From Agrobacterium cucumeris (GTDB taxonomy: Bacteria > Pseudomonadota > Alphaproteobacteria > Rhizobiales > Rhizobiaceae), in contig NZ_CP080390.1 of NCBI RefSeq assembly GCF_030036535.1, positions 62,001-126,000 on the forward strand: a stretch of 64,000 nucleotides of DNA, written 5' to 3'. The stretch's first letter is position 1. Each line of letters opens with the position of its first letter. The translations under genes and the position numbers were made by a program. Shown piece by piece: positions 61,230-64,000 of the stretch. Under the pieces are notes generated by a model, which saw nothing but the letters and a program-made list of their open reading frames with translations, ran no database searches and was not told where the DNA came from.

Positions 61230-62767
61230 AGAGTTCGGCGCTTGCGGGCATCGCACTTGGCATGCCTATCCTCAATACTAAGTTCCTGGTCAACCCGGCC
61301 AATGCCGCGGAAAACAAGGTCCTTAAATTTCTCTCGGCCGAAACTCTGACCGGCAACTGGGATCCGTCTTCTCACACGACGCTGGCGCAGATCAACCTTG
61401 AGAGCTTTGTGTTCGGTTATCTAACCCGCGCACCGATGACGCCGGAAAAGCCTGACGAGCTCGTCATGGAACTGGCGACCGAGATGAAGCTGATCGACGA
61501 GCACACGCTCGAATTCAAGCTGCGCGAAGGCGTCACCTTCCACGACGGCAAGCCGTTCAGGGCCGAAGACGTCAAGGCGACATTCGAGTATGCAAGTCGC
61601 CCCGACCGACCGGCCGCCTGGTATCCCGGTCCCTGTGAAGTCGAAGTCGTCAGCGATTACGTCGCGCGCGTCAAGACCGACAAGGCCGGCTACCCCGCAA
61701 GCCTTTTCTGGTTCCTGTCCTCCTTCCTGCCGATCATGTCGGCAAAGGACGTCGCCGACCCGAAGACGCTCTCTGCCCGGCCGAACGGCACCGGTGGTTT
61801 CAAGTTCGTCAAGCAGGACGGCAACACGACCGTTCTCGAGGCCTTCGACAATTTCTACCTCGGCAAGCCGACGATTCCCGGACTGCATTTCAGCTTCGTC
61901 GGCGATGCGACGACCCGGACACTGGCGCTTCTGAATGGCGAGGCCGACCTTATCGAACGCCTTGAAGCCGAACAGGTCGAAACGATCGAAAAGACCGGCG
62001 GCTTCCAGCTTCACAAGGCGATCTCGGTCGAGAACAAGTATCTTTGGTTCCGTTGCTCGAAGCCGCCCTTCAACGACTGGAGACTGCGTCGCGCCGTGTG
62101 CCACGCGATCGACCGGTCGGTGATCGACGATATTCTCGGCGTTTCCGGTCACGCGTCGAACTGCTACGTGTCTCCGGTCAAGTTCGGCTATGTCGATATC
62201 CCGAACTATCCGAAGTTCGATCCGGACCAGTGCCAGAAGCTTTTGGCGGAAGCCGGCTTCCCGAAGGGCGAAGGTCTGCCCGAACTCGAATACATCACGT
62301 CGGTCGGCTTCTACCCGAAGACCAAGGAATATGCCGAGGCCATCACGGCGATGCTTCAGGAACAGGGCTTCCCCGTCAAGCTCAACGTCATGGAAGTCGC
62401 GGCCTGGGGTGACGCGCTCTACGATCGTCCCGGCGGCGGGCCCGGTCATATGATCGACTGCGGCTGGTCGACGGGTTCGCCGGAACCCGATCTGGTGCTG
62501 AGGACCCATTTCCACTCGACGACGCACCGCATCTGCGGCATCCAGGATCCGGAAATCGATGCTGCCCTCGACAAAGAGCGCAACGCCTCAAAGCCCGAGG
62601 AACGCAAGAAGGTCATTCAGACCGAGCTGATGCCGTTGCTGGCGGAGAAGACGCCATCATTTTCTCTCTTCACGTCCGTTTTCATCCACGGCATGCGTGA
62701 TGGCCTGAGTGGTCTCTACATCTACCCGAATGGTATGATGGACGCCAACAAGGCGACATTGGCCTGA
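61202..62767 (+). CDS. Peptide/opine-type ABC transporter substrate-binding protein
   Basis: The ATG at 61202 gives 521 residues; open codons back to 60944 lie inside the amidase gene. The N-terminus MEFNRRSLLKSSALAGIALG is a twin-arginine (Tat) signal, cleaved near NAAE. The body is SBP family 5: LKLREGVTFHDGKPFRAEDV region, NGTGGFKFVKQDGN, LRRAVCHAIDRSVI. It delivers its ligand in the periplasm to the dipeptide-type permeases downstream. Confidence 0.9.
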   Translation: MEFNRRSLLKSSALAGIALGMPILNTKFLVNPANAAENKVLKFLSAETLTGNWDPSSHTTLAQINLESFVFGYLTRAPMTPEKPDELVMELATEMKLIDEHTLEFKLREGVTFHDGKPFRAEDVKATFEYASRPDRPAAWYPGPCEVEVVSDYVARVKTDKAGYPASLFWFLSSFLPIMSAKDVADPKTLSARPNGTGGFKFVKQDGNTTVLEAFDNFYLGKPTIPGLHFSFVGDATTRTLALLNGEADLIERLEAEQVETIEKTGGFQLHKAISVENKYLWFRCSKPPFNDWRLRRAVCHAIDRSVIDDILGVSGHASNCYVSPVKFGYVDIPNYPKFDPDQCQKLLAEAGFPKGEGLPELEYITSVGFYPKTKEYAEAITAMLQEQGFPVKLNVMEVAAWGDALYDRPGGGPGHMIDCGWSTGSPEPDLVLRTHFHSTTHRICGIQDPEIDAALDKERNASKPEERKKVIQTELMPLLAEKTPSFSLFTSVFIHGMRDGLSGLYIYPNGMMDANKATLA

Positions 62768-62829
62768 TCCAGCGCTGCGGCCACTGCCTGGCAGTGGCCG
62801 CCTTGGCCCCGACAGACTAGGGTAAGTAC

Positions 62830-63810
62830 ATGTTCCTTCTATCATTCCTGATGAGACGGCTTCTGCAGGGGGGCCTGATCATCCTTCTCGTCATATTCAT
62901 CATCTTCACGCTGTTGCGTGTGGTGCCGGGTGACCCCGCGCGCCTTATCGTCGGCGGCATGGCCCCTGATGCGGTCGTGGCGATGAAGGCAAAGGAACTT
63001 GGTCTCGATCGGGCCATCCCGCTGCAATTCGTCTCCTATCTTGGCCATTTGGCGACCGGCGATCTTGGCACGTCGTTCGTCAGGCCGAAGAGCGGGGCGA
63101 GCCTGGCCGGCTCGGCCTATAACGACCCGACACGCGAAGAGCGGGCGAAGGTCCTAGATCTCATTCTCGATACACTCCCGATGACCCTGCAGCTCGCAGC
63201 CGTCGCACTGGTCATCGCGTTGCTCGTTGCTGTTCCGCTCGGCCTTGCCGGCGGGCTCTATCAGGGTCGCTGGCCCGACAAACTCGCGCTCGCATTGGGG
63301 TCGATCTTCGTCTCGACCCCGAACTTCTGGCTGGGCATCGTGCTGACGCTCTTTCTGTCGGTGAAGCTCAGGCTTCTGCCCGCGATCGGCTACAACGGCT
63401 TCGAATACACCATTCTGCCCGCGATCGTGCTCGCGGTGGAGATTGCGCCGTTCATCCTGCGTACGTTGACCGTTTCTGTCGCTCAGGTGTTGCGCGAAGA
63501 CTTCATTCAGCTTGCTGCTGTTAGAGGCCTGAGCCGCGGGCGCACGATCTTCTCGCATGTGCTGGGCAATTCCGCGGTCCCGTTGATCAACTTGCTGGGT
63601 GTGCAACTCGGCATGCTTCTGGGCGGCGTCCTCGTGGTCGAGTTCATCTTCGACTATCCGGGCCTTGGGCTCCTGACGATCAATGCCGTTCAACAGCGCG
63701 ACTTTCCGCTCATCCAGGGCGTCGCGATCTTCATTTCCGTGATGTTCGTGGTGATCAACATCCTGGTCGATCTTATCGCGATGACCATCGATCCGAGACT
63801 GGAATACTGA
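62830..63810 (+). CDS. Dipeptide-type ABC transporter permease (DppB-like)
   Basis: 326 residues with six predicted membrane segments. FLMRRLLQGGLIILLVIFII at the start, VVPGDPARLIVGG, LREDFIQLAAVRGLSRGRTI (the EAA loop) and EFIFDYPGLGLLTINAVQQRD are DppB hallmarks. It follows the binding-protein gene by 62 bases and precedes the second permease by one base. Confidence 0.93.
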   Translation: MFLLSFLMRRLLQGGLIILLVIFIIFTLLRVVPGDPARLIVGGMAPDAVVAMKAKELGLDRAIPLQFVSYLGHLATGDLGTSFVRPKSGASLAGSAYNDPTREERAKVLDLILDTLPMTLQLAAVALVIALLVAVPLGLAGGLYQGRWPDKLALALGSIFVSTPNFWLGIVLTLFLSVKLRLLPAIGYNGFEYTILPAIVLAVEIAPFILRTLTVSVAQVLREDFIQLAAVRGLSRGRTIFSHVLGNSAVPLINLLGVQLGMLLGGVLVVEFIFDYPGLGLLTINAVQQRDFPLIQGVAIFISVMFVVINILVDLIAMTIDPRLEY

Positions 63811-63811
63811 G

Positions 63812-64000
63812 ATGACCGATATCGTAGAATTGAGCGCCACCGAGCGCACCGTCGTCAAGCGCGGCACCACACCGACCAGACGCATGTTGCAAATTGCCGT
63901 GGGGCGCCTCGACTTTCGCATTGGCCTCATCGGCTTCGGATTGCTGCTTGGACTTGCGATTCTCCTGCCATTTGTCAGTTCGGTTGATCCGCTCAAGATG
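63812..64000 (+). CDS. Dipeptide-type ABC transporter permease (DppC-like), partial at window end
   Basis: The ATG at 63812 follows the preceding stop directly. 63 codons are visible, from MTDIVELSATERTVVKRG to a first hydrophobic segment, IGLIGFGLLLGLAILLPFV, typical of the N-terminus of DppC permeases. The gene continues beyond the window. Confidence 0.75.
   Translation, partial: MTDIVELSATERTVVKRGTTPTRRMLQIAVGRLDFRIGLIGFGLLLGLAILLPFVSSVDPLKM

Overview
The window is a piece of an Agrobacterium (Rhizobium rhizogenes type) root-inducing (Ri) plasmid of the mikimopine/cucumopine class. It holds a complete T-DNA with 25-bp borders, the plant-oncogene set rolA, rolB, rolC, ORF3n, ORF8, ORF13, ORF13a and ORF14, an imidazole-opine synthase gene at the right end, and on the bacterial side a GALLS gene and a tzs gene. 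No replication or conjugation genes, rRNA, tRNA or CRISPR array were seen. The sequence cannot tell mikimopine (pRi1724-like) from cucumopine (pRi2659-like).

Layout. 1-2139: mobile-element debris (IS66 transposase fragment, tyrosine recombinase lacking its catalytic C-terminus). 2140-17123: T-DNA, AT-rich, with plant-type signals (TATA boxes, AATAAA, a spliceosomal-type intron in the rolA leader). It contains an agrocinopine-synthase-like pseudogene, a HAD phosphatase gene, ORF3n, ORF8, rolA, rolB, rolC, ORF13, ORF13a, ORF14 and the opine synthase. Fourteen perfect 8-bp repeats, a T-DNA transfer stimulator, abut the right border.

17361-44709: opine uptake and catabolism. A minus-strand block carries a tandem-fused LysR regulator, an MmgE/PrpD protein, a polar amino-acid ABC importer and hydantoinase/oxoprolinase subunits. 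Next come a HutC-type GntR regulator, hutH and two bacterial homologues of the opine synthase. One shares an apparently identical 829-bp core with the T-DNA gene; the other has the same two domains in swapped order. A second ABC importer (polyamine/opine type) and hutF, hutI, hutG, hutU and hutD follow. Together they would take a histidine/2-oxoglutarate opine to histidine and then glutamate. Near-palindromic GGTATATAC-type sites lie upstream of most of these units and are the likely HutC operators.

44776-48609: a DUF3422 pseudogene, a TetR regulator and a three-gene cytokinin cluster (tzs, IPP isomerase, LOG-type phosphoribohydrolase). 49385-56030: GALLS, with an internal start for GALLS-CT and three 262-residue repeats, flanked by two chemoreceptor gene remnants. 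Candidate VirG boxes lie upstream of both tzs and GALLS. 56201-64000: ethanolamine ammonia-lyase (eutBC), an N-formylglutamate amidohydrolase-family enzyme and, divergently, an amidase with a peptide-type ABC importer that runs off the window.

The logic is that of a genetic coloniser. T-DNA genes reprogramme the plant and make it produce an opine, the bacterial genes recover that opine as carbon and nitrogen, and the tzs cluster and GALLS act during infection. Start codons were adjusted by ribosome-binding sites, TATA positions or family alignment from memory; no database search was possible.
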